NCBI RefSeq assembly: GCF_014876185.1
Contig: NZ_JADALJ010000001.1
Span: 2,461,501 to 2,525,500 of the forward strand
Direction of reading: 5' to 3'
Source of the DNA: Rufibacter sp. LB8
GTDB taxonomy: Bacteria; Bacteroidota; Bacteroidia; Cytophagales; Hymenobacteraceae
DNA: 64,000 bases
Shown here: positions 15,835 to 24,216 of the stretch, piece after piece
Layout of the letters: each line of letters begins with the position of its first letter
Position numbering within the stretch: the first letter of the stretch is position 1
Notes under the pieces: generated by a model
Databases searched by the model: none
The model's input: only the letters and a program-made list of their open reading frames with translations
What the model was told of the DNA's origin: nothing
Program-made: the position numbers and the translations under genes

Positions 15835-18800
15835 TTACTCCTGAATTCCCGGCACGCCCATGGGCAGGGCGCTGTGCCAGTCAAAGTCTGGGGCTTTTTT
15901 CTTAGTAGGCGCCAGTTCATCTAAGGTGTTGGCATCATACAGACGGCCGTTGCGCATCACGTACTTGATGGTGTTGGTGTTCCTGATGTTCTCTAACGGG
16001 TTTTGGTCCATGATTACCAAGTCCGCCAGCTTTCCGCCTTGGATTGAACCCAGGTCACCGTCTAAGCCCAGAGACTTCGCGCCTAAGATGGTGGCGGTTT
16101 TGATAGCATCTAACGGCGACATGCCACCCGACTGCATAGACCAGAGTTCCCAGTGGTAGCCTAAGCCCTGCAACTGCCCATGGGAGCCCACGCCCGCCAA
16201 ACCTCCGGCTTTCACCAGTTTGTTCACAAATTGGGCGTGCTTGTCAAACACATGTTCCTCTTTCATGAACCAGCCCGGTCTGCGGCGCGATTTTTCGTCC
16301 AATTCCACTTTGGGCGTAAAGTAGTTCAGCTTTTTGTCATCTACCAGGTTCTCAGTGGCATAATAGTAGTTTTCGGCCCAAGGTCCACCGTAGGCCACCA
16401 GCAAGGTAGGCGTGTACGCAATCTGCGACTGCGCCGTGAAATCTACCATGTCTTTGTACAGCGGGAACACAGGGTATGAATGCTCATGGCCAGGGTAGCC
16501 GTCCAGAATCTCCGTCAGGTTCAGTTTAAAATCCAGACCGCCTTCGGTGGTAGGCATCAAGCCTTGCTCTTTGGCGGCCATGATAATCCATTGGCGGTGC
16601 TGCCGGTTGCCCACCAAATACATTTTAATGGTCTTGGTGTTATAGTACTCAGAATACTGCTTGAGCACGCTCTTGGCATGGTCCAGGCTCTTGAGGTTAT
16701 ACGACCAGTAGCCCACACCCGGGCCAGTTGAATACACACGCGGCCCAATCATTTTACCGGTTTCCACCATGTCAGCGTAGGTTAACACATCGGTGGTGGC
16801 GGTCTGCGGGTCACGGGTGGTAGTTACGCCGTAGGCCAGGTTAGCCGCATAAATCCAAACCTGGTTGGAGTGCACGCCCCAGCGTGGCCACATGTGCGCG
16901 TGAGTGTCAATGAAACCGGGCGTAATAGTTTTACCTTTCACGTCTACCACGGTAGCATTGGCAGCGGTTAAGGTGCCAGTTTTGCCCACGGCCTTGATGC
17001 GGTTGTTCTCAATCAAAATGTCGCCGTTTTCAATTACTTCATCGCCGTTCATGGTGATAATGCGCGCACCTTGCAATAGAATATTTCCGGTAGGAATGTC
17101 ACGTGGCACTTCAATGGCAATTCTAGTTTCTACCGGTTTGTAGCCTTCAATCTTCACCGCCTCTTTGGCCCCGGTGCTGTCTTTCTTGGCTTCTACCTCT
17201 GGTTTGGCATCTTTCTTCTTCTCTTCCAGGGCTTCCAGTTCGCGTTTTTTGGCAAAGGCTTGGTCTAAGTTATAAGCGAAAAAAGCGTTCCCGATGGACC
17301 AGTAAACAGATTTGCCGTCTGCTGACCAGCTAGGGAATTGACCGCCAATGTCTGTGAGTTTCCAGGAAGGGAATTGCGAGCTGGCTACGTCTGCCACGGA
17401 GATAGTGGGCGTTTCGCCGCCTACAAACGGAATGGTCACTACGTAGATTTCATTGTTGATCAGGGCCAGGGCTTTGTCGCCTTTAGGCGCTTTGATGACG
17501 GTGGTGGCGGTAGAAGCCTGCATCTGCGGTTCCCGCTCGTTCACGTGGGTGTTGTGGCTCATCTCCTCCTCCAGCATATCGGCAAAAGACCCGAAGGTGG
17601 TGATGCCTTTCACTTTCACGTATGGCTTCTTGTCAGTACCATCCCATCTGATAGAGATTAAGCCATCAGAAGAACTATATAGATAGATACGGTCATCGCC
17701 TTGCACAAAATGCGGGTTGGCGCCCAGGTTGGCCTTGGTCACAAACGTGCTGGCCCCGCCTTTAGAGGAAATCCAGTTGATGGTTTGGCGCGACGCGAAT
17801 GCGCCCGGACCAGCGCTCTCGCGGTACGTTTGCGCCGAGCCTTTGATGAACACAATTCTGTCTCCTTTAGGCGACCACACCGGCTCCTGGAACACCGAGC
17901 TCTCCACGGTCAGTTTCTCGGGCTTGCCTTTGCCGTTGGCGGCTACTTTATAAATGGCGCCGCCGGTTTTCTCCTGCCACGTTACAAAAGCCAGGCTTTT
18001 GCCGTCTGGCGACCATGCCGGTTGCGCCTCAGTGAAGTCATTGGTAGTCACGCGCTTGGGCGCACCGTTGGGGTACGCCGAAACATACAGTCTATCCAAG
18101 GCCGTGAAGGCAATCCATTTAGAATCCGGAGACACGGCTACGTCGCGTATCTGCGTCACCTTCATGGTTTTGTCGTCTTTGATGGGGTATTTGAACTCCA
18201 GCTTGGGACCGATGGCGATTTGCGTCTGCACCTGAAACGGAATTTCCTTGGCCGCACCGCCGCTTACGGGTATGCGGTAGATTTTTCCGCCGTAAGAGGC
18301 CACCACTTCTTTGTTGTCTGGCGTGAACGACATGGCCGGCAACACGCCCATGGGGGCAATGGATTCCTGTTCATCGCGCTGCACCGGGTAAGCCAGCCAC
18401 TTCTCGTCACCAGATTTCAGGTTTTGGATGATCAAGCCAGATTGGTTGTTGTGGCGCGTGCCGTACACCAGATACTGGCCGTCTGAGGAAAGCGTAGGCG
18501 AAAACGCGGAACCATAGCGCGAGGTGCGGGTATCAATCTCGCCGGTCTCGCGGTCAAAGGTGGCCAGTTGGTACTGCGGCAGCTGCGCGTTGTAGTTCCA
18601 GGCACCGGTGCGGCGCGCAAACCAGATGTAGCGCCCATCATTCCCGAAGGCCGGTTCCACGGTTTTCAGCGTCTCCGGGGTTTTAATCAACTCCACGCCC
18701 GTGCCGCTGTCTTTGTGGAAGAGGTGCAGTTTCAGGTTTCTTCGTCCTTTAGACACCACCAGGTATTCGCCGTCTGGCGTCCACTCGGCAGCCTGGAAGT

Positions 18801-19251
18801 TCTCGTTTTTGCTTTTGCTGAGCTGGCGCGTTTTTTTGGTGGCCAGGTCCATGATCCAGAGGTTGTCGGCGCCGTCACGGTCAGAGATGAACGCCAGGGA
18901 CTTGCCGTCTGGGCTGAAGCGCGGCTGCACGTCCAGGGCCATGCCTTCAGTGAGCTGTTCGGCTTTGCCGCCGGTCATGGGCAACAGATACAAATCTCCC
19001 AATAAGCTGAAAATCAACTTACTGCCGTCTGGGTGCACGTCCAGCGCCAGCCAGGAACCTTCAGTGGTGTTGATGTCAATCTTGCGGTCAGAAACCAGCG
19101 GAAGGTCTTTTTTTTCGTCTTTTTTGGGCGCGTCTTTCTGCGCGGCGGGCGCGTTCTGTGCCAAGACCGGCTCGGTTAGCAGCCCCAGTGTGCAGAGCAG
19201 CAGCACAGACTTTTTCCAGCCGTGGGTGTGGGCGGTAAACAGCTGTTTCAT
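15835..19251 (-). CDS. Secreted PD40 beta-propeller amidohydrolase
   Basis: About 1138 residues from ATG 19249-19251 (MKQLFTAHTHGWKKSVLLLCTLGLLTEPVLA signal). The frame begins 27 residues further upstream but without a signal. After a Lys/Asp-rich linker come many TolB-like PD40 blades (VQPRFSPDGKSLAFISDRDG, EPVWSPKGDRIVFIKG, FPSWSADGKSVYWS) up to about residue 700, then a charged linker, then an amidohydrolase domain from about 750: GARIITMNGDEVIENGDILI, ITPGFIDTHAHMWPRWG (HxH metal site), and NPLENIRNTNTIKYVMRNGRLYD. The expected activity is hydrolysis of a cyclic amide or peptide-like substrate in the periplasm; the substrate is unknown. No lipobox. Confidence 0.92.
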   Translation of the reverse strand: MKQLFTAHTHGWKKSVLLLCTLGLLTEPVLAQNAPAAQKDAPKKDEKKDLPLVSDRKIDINTTEGSWLALDVHPDGSKLIFSLLGDLYLLPMTGGKAEQLTEGMALDVQPRFSPDGKSLAFISDRDGADNLWIMDLATKKTRQLSKSKNENFQAAEWTPDGEYLVVSKGRRNLKLHLFHKDSGTGVELIKTPETLKTVEPAFGNDGRYIWFARRTGAWNYNAQLPQYQLATFDRETGEIDTRTSRYGSAFSPTLSSDGQYLVYGTRHNNQSGLIIQNLKSGDEKWLAYPVQRDEQESIAPMGVLPAMSFTPDNKEVVASYGGKIYRIPVSGGAAKEIPFQVQTQIAIGPKLEFKYPIKDDKTMKVTQIRDVAVSPDSKWIAFTALDRLYVSAYPNGAPKRVTTNDFTEAQPAWSPDGKSLAFVTWQEKTGGAIYKVAANGKGKPEKLTVESSVFQEPVWSPKGDRIVFIKGSAQTYRESAGPGAFASRQTINWISSKGGASTFVTKANLGANPHFVQGDDRIYLYSSSDGLISIRWDGTDKKPYVKVKGITTFGSFADMLEEEMSHNTHVNEREPQMQASTATTVIKAPKGDKALALINNEIYVVTIPFVGGETPTISVADVASSQFPSWKLTDIGGQFPSWSADGKSVYWSIGNAFFAYNLDQAFAKKRELEALEEKKKDAKPEVEAKKDSTGAKEAVKIEGYKPVETRIAIEVPRDIPTGNILLQGARIITMNGDEVIENGDILIENNRIKAVGKTGTLTAANATVVDVKGKTITPGFIDTHAHMWPRWGVHSNQVWIYAANLAYGVTTTRDPQTATTDVLTYADMVETGKMIGPRVYSTGPGVGYWSYNLKSLDHAKSVLKQYSEYYNTKTIKMYLVGNRQHRQWIIMAAKEQGLMPTTEGGLDFKLNLTEILDGYPGHEHSYPVFPLYKDMVDFTAQSQIAYTPTLLVAYGGPWAENYYYATENLVDDKKLNYFTPKVELDEKSRRRPGWFMKEEHVFDKHAQFVNKLVKAGGLAGVGSHGQLQGLGYHWELWSMQSGGMSPLDAIKTATILGAKSLGLDGDLGSIQGGKLADLVIMDQNPLENIRNTNTIKYVMRNGRLYDANTLDELAPTKKKAPDFDWHSALPMGVPGIQE

Positions 19252-19372
19252 GAAATAAAGGTTTAGGTGGTGTTTGTTTGGAAAAATGAAGATAGAAAAT
19301 CCTTCTGAATGTTTAGGTATGCCTGCCCACAATTATTCCCGCAACTGCTTCTGTTCTTGGCAGATAGCCGCG

Positions 19373-19415
19373 TTTCCGTTTTCGGGCTCATTTTTGGGAA
19401 TGGAGGCAAAAACGA
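19373..19415. repeat. Palindromic repeat, copy 12
   Basis: TTTCCGTTTTCGGGCTCATTT / GGAGGCAAAAACGAA, degenerate right arm. Upstream of the amidohydrolase gene. Left partner of copy 13. Confidence 0.8.
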
Positions 19416-19727
19416 AGCACTATCAATTTTAAAACCTCGCATTTCGTTTCCCTTTGAAGGCCCGGGATGATGTACGCGTTCCTGATGTAGGGGCGTATTG
19501 CATACGCCCTTGCGGTGGCTTTTGTATTATCTGTGCTTTTATGAATTAAACTGGAGGAGACAACGGGGCACAATAATCAGTAATGCGTCAGGGCGTATGC
19601 CTTAAGCCCCTACATAATCTGGAATGCGTGAGACTTGAATATGTGAAACCAGGAATGCGTGGTGGACAGGTCATGACCTGTCCGTACAATTATCAGCTAT
19701 GCTTGCAATTTGGTGTAACAAACAATA
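19416..19727. other. Spacer interior with several short inverted repeats
   Basis: Includes GGGCGTAT/ATACGCCC hairpins (about 19490-19511, with a related GTAGGGGC...GCCCCTAC arrangement to about 19615) and a perfect 20-bp palindrome GGACAGGTCATGACCTGTCC at 19664-19683. No gene seen. Confidence 0.75.
19664..19683. repeat. Perfect 20-bp palindrome
   Basis: GGACAGGTCATGACCTGTCC, no loop. Related GGACAGGTC motifs are common intergenic repeats; it could also be a protein-binding dyad. Confidence 0.8.
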
Positions 19728-19777
19728 AAACCCCGTTTTCGGGCTCATTTCTGAAAATGAAGCCGAAAACGGGGTTT
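19728..19777. repeat. Palindromic repeat, copy 13
   Basis: Longest stem: AAACCCCGTTTTCGGGCTCA-type left arm and complement ending GGGGTTT, with one mismatch near the loop. Ends 19 bases from the stop of the minus-strand SDR gene. Confidence 0.9.
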
Positions 19778-19796
19778 GCAAAATGTCTGCTAACAA

Positions 19797-20549
19797 CTAA
19801 GAATTCCCCAGCATGCGGGCGTTGATCTGCTCTGAAAAGGCATCGTTTTCCTGGCGGGAGGCCATGCGGCGTTCTTCAGAGGATTTGTAGCCAATTTCCA
19901 GTTCGCCCTGGTCCAGGCGCTGCATCACGCTGTCGGCAAACTCGTGGAGCGGTTCCCCGAAGGTGTGCAGGCCGGCCCCGCCCAAATCTGTGTTCACGGC
20001 GGGCGGCACCAGTTCCACCACTTCCACGGGGGTCTTGGCCAACAGGTAGCGCAACGACACGGTGTAGGAATGCAGCGCAGCTTTGGTGGCACAGTACAGC
20101 GGCGCGAAGGCGGCGGGCGTGAAGGCCAACCCCGAGGTCACGTTGATGATGGCGGCTTTCTCCTGCTGCTTGAAATGCGGAATGAACAGCGAGCTCAGAT
20201 GCACGGGCGCCTCCAGGTTAATGGCTATTTCCTGCTGCGTGAAGCCCCACTCCTCCTCTTCCTGCGCCGGGTTGATGCGCCGCTGAATGCCCGCGTTGTT
20301 TACCAGCACGTTGATTTGCGGGAAAGCCTCCACGGCCCATTCAAACAGGTTGATGCGGTCTAATTCGCTGGCCACGTCGCAGGGCCGGGTGTGCAGCGCG
20401 GGGAATAATTGCTGGGCTTCCTGGAGTTTGTCTTCGCGGCGGCCGCAGATAATGACCGTGCTGCCCGCGGCCAGAAAACGCTGGGCCATGGCCAGGCCAA
20501 TGCCCGAGGCCCCACCGGTGATCAAAACAGTATTTCCTGCTAGTTTCAT
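19797..20549 (-). CDS. DltE-type short-chain dehydrogenase/reductase
   Basis: 250 residues, Rossmann fold. Cofactor motif TGGASGIG at residues 11-18 with CGRREDKL (basic residues favour NADPH), NNAG at about 86-89, catalytic Ser in VTSG, YxxxK as YCATKAA. The overall sequence resembles COG3967 (DltE), a name inherited from D-alanine transfer genes without functional proof. Substrate unknown. Its stop lies beside palindrome 13 and its start about 90 bases from palindrome 14. Confidence 0.9.
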   Translation of the reverse strand: MKLAGNTVLITGGASGIGLAMAQRFLAAGSTVIICGRREDKLQEAQQLFPALHTRPCDVASELDRINLFEWAVEAFPQINVLVNNAGIQRRINPAQEEEEWGFTQQEIAINLEAPVHLSSLFIPHFKQQEKAAIINVTSGLAFTPAAFAPLYCATKAALHSYTVSLRYLLAKTPVEVVELVPPAVNTDLGGAGLHTFGEPLHEFADSVMQRLDQGELEIGYKSSEERRMASRQENDAFSEQINARMLGNS

Positions 20550-20640
20550 AGAGTGTTCCTTGACGTAAATGATGGCGTGCCGCGCTGGTCGTTTTCTGGT
20601 TAGCTAGGCGCGCGCGCCGGTTTAAAGATTTGCCAGTGTT

Positions 20641-20682
20641 TTCCGTTTTCGGGCTCAATCCTGGAAATGAGCCCGAAAACGG
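20641..20682. repeat. Palindromic repeat, copy 14
   Basis: TTCCGTTTTCGGGCTCAATC / GAAATGAGCCCGAAAACGGA; ends two bases from the stop of the minus-strand cytochrome gene. Confidence 0.9.
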
Positions 20683-20684
20683 AC

Positions 20685-21113
20685 TTATTTTTTAAGCGAC
20701 ATGACGTATTGCGCCATCTGGCGGGCGTCTTGCTCAGAGATAGTGGGGTGCGGGGTCATAGCCACATCGCCCCAGACGCCGCTGCCGCCGTTGATGATCT
20801 TGCCGGCCAGGTAGGCGGTGTTCTCTTCAGTGGCGTCATATTTCTGCGCCACGGCTTCATAAGAGGGGCCAATCAGTTTTTCGTTCACGCTGTGGCAGGC
20901 AATGCAGTCTGACTGGGCAATGAGTTTGGCGCCGTTGGCAATGGCCTCATTGGCGGCTGGCCCGGCCGCACGCGTGGAGTCTGTGGAAGTGGAGACACCT
21001 GTGCCGGGCGTTTCTGTCTCTGCCGTGGTGGTTTGAGTAGTTTCTGTGCTGGAATTGCTGGTGCAGGCGGCCAACGTGGCGGCGACACTAAAGAGGAAGA
21101 TTACTTTTTTCAT
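20685..21113 (-). CDS. Lipoprotein c-type cytochrome
   Basis: 142 residues. Lipoprotein signal MKKVIFLFSVAATLAAC with the lipobox Cys at 17, a Thr/Ser-rich flexible linker of about 40 residues, then a class I cytochrome c domain: heme-attachment CIACH (in QSDCIACHSV), LIGPSYEAVAQKY, and a likely axial Met in WGDVAMTPHPTIS. It is a small membrane-anchored electron carrier facing the periplasm, of the c551/c552 type. It is transcribed alone; the next minus-strand gene begins about 135 bases downstream. Confidence 0.92.
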   Translation of the reverse strand: MKKVIFLFSVAATLAACTSNSSTETTQTTTAETETPGTGVSTSTDSTRAAGPAANEAIANGAKLIAQSDCIACHSVNEKLIGPSYEAVAQKYDATEENTAYLAGKIINGGSGVWGDVAMTPHPTISEQDARQMAQYVMSLKK

Positions 21114-21424
21114 AGGTGATAAGGGTACGCTTTAAGTTGGCCCGTCTTTTGAAACCCCGGGCCTGGGTCCACTCTTTCTTGAACTTACCTGCTTTTTTCT
21201 ACTTCACCAAATAGTTTTGGTTTTCTACCGGGCTTGGAAAATGCTTTTAGCTGGCGCAAGTCTTTGACGGTGACAGGGTTCTTTAGAATGGCATCATCTT
21301 TCAATGGTTTAAAACGCGCGGGTTCCTATTTCCGTTTTCAGGCTCATTTCCAGAAACGGGGCCAAAAACAGAAAGGGCGGAGCCAGTTGCCTGCCGCCGC
21401 CCTTTCCCTAGCCATCAAAAACGA
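21114..21424. other. Spacer between cytochrome and terC
   Basis: About 310 bases; contains palindrome copy 15 at 21329-21374 near the terC stop. Nothing else recognised. Confidence 0.7.
21329..21374. repeat. Palindromic repeat, copy 15
   Basis: TTTCCGTTTTCAGGCTCATTT / AAACGGGGCCAAAAACAGAAA, degenerate. 51 bases from the terC stop. Confidence 0.8.
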
Positions 21425-22216
21425 CTACATCAAGGTGCCGGGGTTGCCGTCGTTGTCCTTGATTTCGTTCTGGCGAAGCTGCACCGGCGGCACAGACTTC
21501 CGGAGTTTCATGTTCAGCATCTCTACCATGAGGGAGAAGAACATGGCGAAGTAGATGTAGCCCTTCGGGATTTCACCGTGGAACGCCTCTACTATCAGCA
21601 TCACCCCAATCAAGATCAGGAAAGACAGGGCCAGCATTTTCACGGTAGGGTGCGTGTTCACAAAATCACTGATCACCTTGGCGAAGGCCAGCATAATACC
21701 CATAGACAGAATTACGGCAATCACCATTACAATCAGGTGGTCTACCATGCCCACGGCGGTTAAGATAGAGTCAAAGGAGAACACTAGGTCAATCACAATA
21801 ATCTGAAGCAGAATCTTGCCCATGGTGGCCGTGCCGCCGGCAGCGTTGTGCGACTCTTCCTCGCCTTCCAGTTTGTTGTGGATCTCAGTGGTACTCTTGG
21901 CCAGCAGGAACAAACCACCCGCCAACAGAATGATGTCTCGCCAGGACACGCCAAACGGTTCCTCCATCCAGAACAGATTTAAGGTGAAGATAGGCTCCTT
22001 GGCATTGACAATGGTACTGATGAACATCAGCAGAATAATCCGGAACACCAGCGCCAGCATGAGGCCAATGGTACGGCCCCGGGCCTGCTGGTCTTTGGGC
22101 AGGCGGCCCACCACAATGGAGATGAACACAATATTGTCAATGCCCAGCACCACTTCCATGAAGGTAAGGGTGAGCAGGCTGAGCCAGACATCTGGGTTGG
22201 AGAAAACGTCAAACAT
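21425..22216 (-). CDS. TerC-family integral membrane protein
   Basis: 263 residues from ATG at 22214-22216 (MFDVFSNPDVWLSLLTLTFMEVVLGIDNIVFISIVVG); the frame begins 16 codons earlier without family similarity. About seven hydrophobic segments. TerC signatures are EVVLGIDNIVF in helix 1 and DLVFSFDSILTAVGM in the middle; the acidic residues in these helices are thought to bind a divalent cation. TerC proteins are linked to tellurite resistance and to manganese export or metalation of exported proteins. No other ter genes are nearby, so the manganese-related role is the better guess here. Confidence 0.93.
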   Translation of the reverse strand: MFDVFSNPDVWLSLLTLTFMEVVLGIDNIVFISIVVGRLPKDQQARGRTIGLMLALVFRIILLMFISTIVNAKEPIFTLNLFWMEEPFGVSWRDIILLAGGLFLLAKSTTEIHNKLEGEEESHNAAGGTATMGKILLQIIVIDLVFSFDSILTAVGMVDHLIVMVIAVILSMGIMLAFAKVISDFVNTHPTVKMLALSFLILIGVMLIVEAFHGEIPKGYIYFAMFFSLMVEMLNMKLRKSVPPVQLRQNEIKDNDGNPGTLM

Positions 22217-22338
22217 AGTTTTATAGGTTGTATAGATTGCCTTTAACGCGACAAGATACCGCATTAAACGTGCACTTTCATGGCAAGTTGAACGCGGGCC
22301 GGGCTTTTATTTTCGGCCAGTGGCTGCTGTGCCAATCA

Positions 22339-22830
22339 TTATGATTTCATGTTCACAAACTGCAGCGGAATGCCCAGTTCTGAGCGGCGCAGCAAGGCAA
22401 TCACGTCCTGCAGATCATCAATCTTCTTGGCGGTCACGCGCACCTGGTCATCCATGATGGCGGGCGTCACTTTGAGTTTGCTGTCTTTGATGATTTTCAC
22501 CATTTTCTTGGCGTCTTCCTTGTCAATGCCGGCGCGCACCTTCACGTCTTTCTTGATCATGGGCCCGCTGGGGAACGCCTCATTAGAGAAATCAAGCGCG
22601 GTGGCGTCAATGTTCTGCTTCACAATCTTGCTCAGAATGATGTCTTCAATCTGGCGCAAGCGCATGTCATTCTCGGTGGTAATGTGCACCACGTTGGTTT
22701 TCTTGTCCAGCTCAATGCTCCCTTTGGTGTCTCTGAAGTCAAAACGGGTCTGGATCTCTTTTTTAACGGTGTTCATGGCGTTGTCCAGCGTCTGCGGATC
22801 AACCTTGCTCACAATATCAAATGACGGCAT
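22339..22830 (-). CDS. YajQ-family nucleotide-binding protein
   Basis: 163 residues, full length, cytoplasmic. Begins MPSFDIVSKVDPQTLDNAMNTVKKEIQTRFDF, the family signature; two ferredoxin-like folds with KLKVTPAIMDDQVRVTAKKIDDLQDVIALLR at the C-terminal end. Some homologues bind cyclic di-GMP or tRNA/GTP and act with transcription factors; the Bacteroidota role is not shown. A perfect reverse-strand -7 element (CAAACTTA, 22890-22897) lies about 60 bases upstream. Confidence 0.94.
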   Translation of the reverse strand: MPSFDIVSKVDPQTLDNAMNTVKKEIQTRFDFRDTKGSIELDKKTNVVHITTENDMRLRQIEDIILSKIVKQNIDATALDFSNEAFPSGPMIKKDVKVRAGIDKEDAKKMVKIIKDSKLKVTPAIMDDQVRVTAKKIDDLQDVIALLRRSELGIPLQFVNMKS

Positions 22831-22873
22831 AATAAATTAGTAAAGTAAAACATGGACAATTCTGGTGTGGCCG

Positions 22874-22906
22874 TTTGCCTAATGCCAGACAAACTTAGTA
22901 GATTTA
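22874..22906 (+). promoter_or_regulatory. Predicted promoter of the GNAT gene, overlapping a yajQ promoter
   Basis: Forward: TTTG 22874-22877, 21-base spacer, TAGATTTA 22899-22906 (7 of 8). Reverse: CAAACTTA 22890-22897 reads TAAGTTTG, 8 of 8, pointing to yajQ. RNA from the forward promoter would start near 22913, excluding the upstream start at 22852. Confidence 0.45.
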
Positions 22907-22941
22907 GGCGATTTTACGGAACAGAGTACAAAAACGCCCGC

Positions 22942-23379
22942 ATGCAAATCATCCAGCCCTCGTCTTTCCACGAGTTTGAACAGTATTACCGCCTTCGCTA
23001 TGAAATGTTGCGCAAGCCCTGGCACCAGCCCCTGGGCAGCGAGCGCGTCGACGACGACGACCAGGCCATTCACCTCATGGCCATCCACAGTGACTCCGGC
23101 GAAATCATGGGCGGCTGCCGCGTGCACCTGGAATCTGACACCGAGGCCCAGCTTCGGTTTCTGGCCGTGGGACCCAAATACCAGAACAAGCAGGTAGGCC
23201 GCAGATTATTACAAGCTGTGGAGGAGGAAGCCCGAAAAATGGGCGCCAAAGACCTCATTGTCCAGGCCCGCGAGTACGCCAAGAACTTTTACAAGCGCAA
23301 CGGCTTCACCGAGGAATACCCCACGCACCTGCTCTTCGGCGAAGTGCAACATTACCAGATGCGCAAGCCGTTGTACTAG
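22942..23379 (+). CDS. GNAT-family N-acetyltransferase
   Basis: 145 residues from ATG 22942. ElaA/YitI-like small acetyltransferase: FHEFEQYYRLRYEMLRKPW at the start, HLMAIHSDSGEIMGGCRVHLE, acetyl-CoA motif LRFLAVGPKYQNKQVGRRLLQAVEEEA (the usual Q/RxxGxG/A loop reads QNKQVGRR), and AREYAKNFYKRNGFTEEY. The substrate cannot be read from sequence. It is divergent from yajQ with overlapping promoter elements. Palindrome copy 16 begins ten bases after the stop. Confidence 0.85.
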   Translation: MQIIQPSSFHEFEQYYRLRYEMLRKPWHQPLGSERVDDDDQAIHLMAIHSDSGEIMGGCRVHLESDTEAQLRFLAVGPKYQNKQVGRRLLQAVEEEARKMGAKDLIVQAREYAKNFYKRNGFTEEYPTHLLFGEVQHYQMRKPLY

Positions 23380-23389
23380 TCATGCGTCT

Positions 23390-23432
23390 TTCCGTTTTCG
23401 GGCTCATTTCTGAAAACGAAGCCAAAAACGGA
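23390..23432. repeat. Palindromic repeat, copy 16
   Basis: CTTTCCGTTTTCGGGCTCATTT-type left arm, right arm AAAACGAAGCCAAAAACGG, loop CTGA-like. Left boundary of composite B. Confidence 0.87.
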
Positions 23433-24171
23433 ACGCATAAAGCAACCCGAGCTAAAGCACGGGTCTATTGATTTCAGCAGATGCCAGCAAAGTGCCATTC
23501 TTCCTCCAGCCCTGAAGGGCGAGGAAGTTGATGCAGCGGCTCCAACAACAAATGCAGCCACCGACTGACCTTGCGAAGGGTCGCCGGAAGGCGATGTGCC
23601 CGGAGCATGGGAAGGAGCAGCAGTGGCGTTTGAATTGATAGTGGTCTTTGTCAGCTATGGAACAGATACCATTGGCCAGGTGCTAGTGAATGAACACCCG
23701 CCTGTCTGAGCGGCAGCGAGTTCGGGGGTTCTTGATTCTTTTGGTTAGGTTAAGTATCAAGAATCAACCTGACAAACGCTAGAGGCGAAGTAGGAAAGTG
23801 GGAATAAAGCAGAAGGGTGGTGGGTGGTAGCTGTTTTAAAGTGATAACAGCTGAATTGAAAGGCAGTTTTGGTCGTTGGTGAGAGCACCAACAACGGCCG
23901 ACGGCGAATGTCTTGGTGGCCGCTGTAATAATAAAATAGTCGCAGTACGTGTTTTGAGGCTGACGCCTCACTGAAGTTGCAAACTTCAGGATGTGGATAG
24001 GTCCAAGTTGAAAACTTGAACCAGAGGTATAAAAATCAGCTGGTGTAAACATCCCCCTCCGCCCCCTTCAAAGGGGGAATCAGCACGTAGTAAAGGCTCC
24101 TGCTGTTATTCAGCTTTGGATAATAGAAATCCAACCCTTCCAAAACAATCAGCCATTCACAAGCAGCAATT

Positions 24172-24213
24172 CCCCGTTTTCGGCTTCATTTCCAGAAATG
24201 AGCCTGAAAACGG
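24172..24213. repeat. Palindromic repeat, copy 17
   Basis: CCCCGTTTTCGGCTTCATTT / AAATGAGCCTGAAAACGG, loop CCAG. Ends three bases from the stop of the minus-strand channel gene; right boundary of composite B. Confidence 0.88.
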
Positions 24214-24216
24214 ACC

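Larger units (their letters stand above)
23390..24213. repeat. Large palindrome-bracketed composite B
   Basis: 824 bp, second copy of the block at 5669-6425 with the same part order: CCCGAGCTAAAGCACGGG hairpin (23447-23464), CTTCCTCC/GCGAGGAAG region, the conserved 80-base block (about 23691-23772), GTTGGTG/CACCAAC hairpin (about 23875-23899), CCCCCTTCAAAGGGGG element and end palindrome. It also carries an extra insert around 23905-24040 with further small hairpins (TGAGGC/GCCTCA, CAAGTT/AACTTG). No credible gene. Confidence 0.85.

Noticed and set aside
17701-18486. 261-codon plus-strand open frame
   Set aside because: Antisense shadow of the PD40-amidohydrolase gene.
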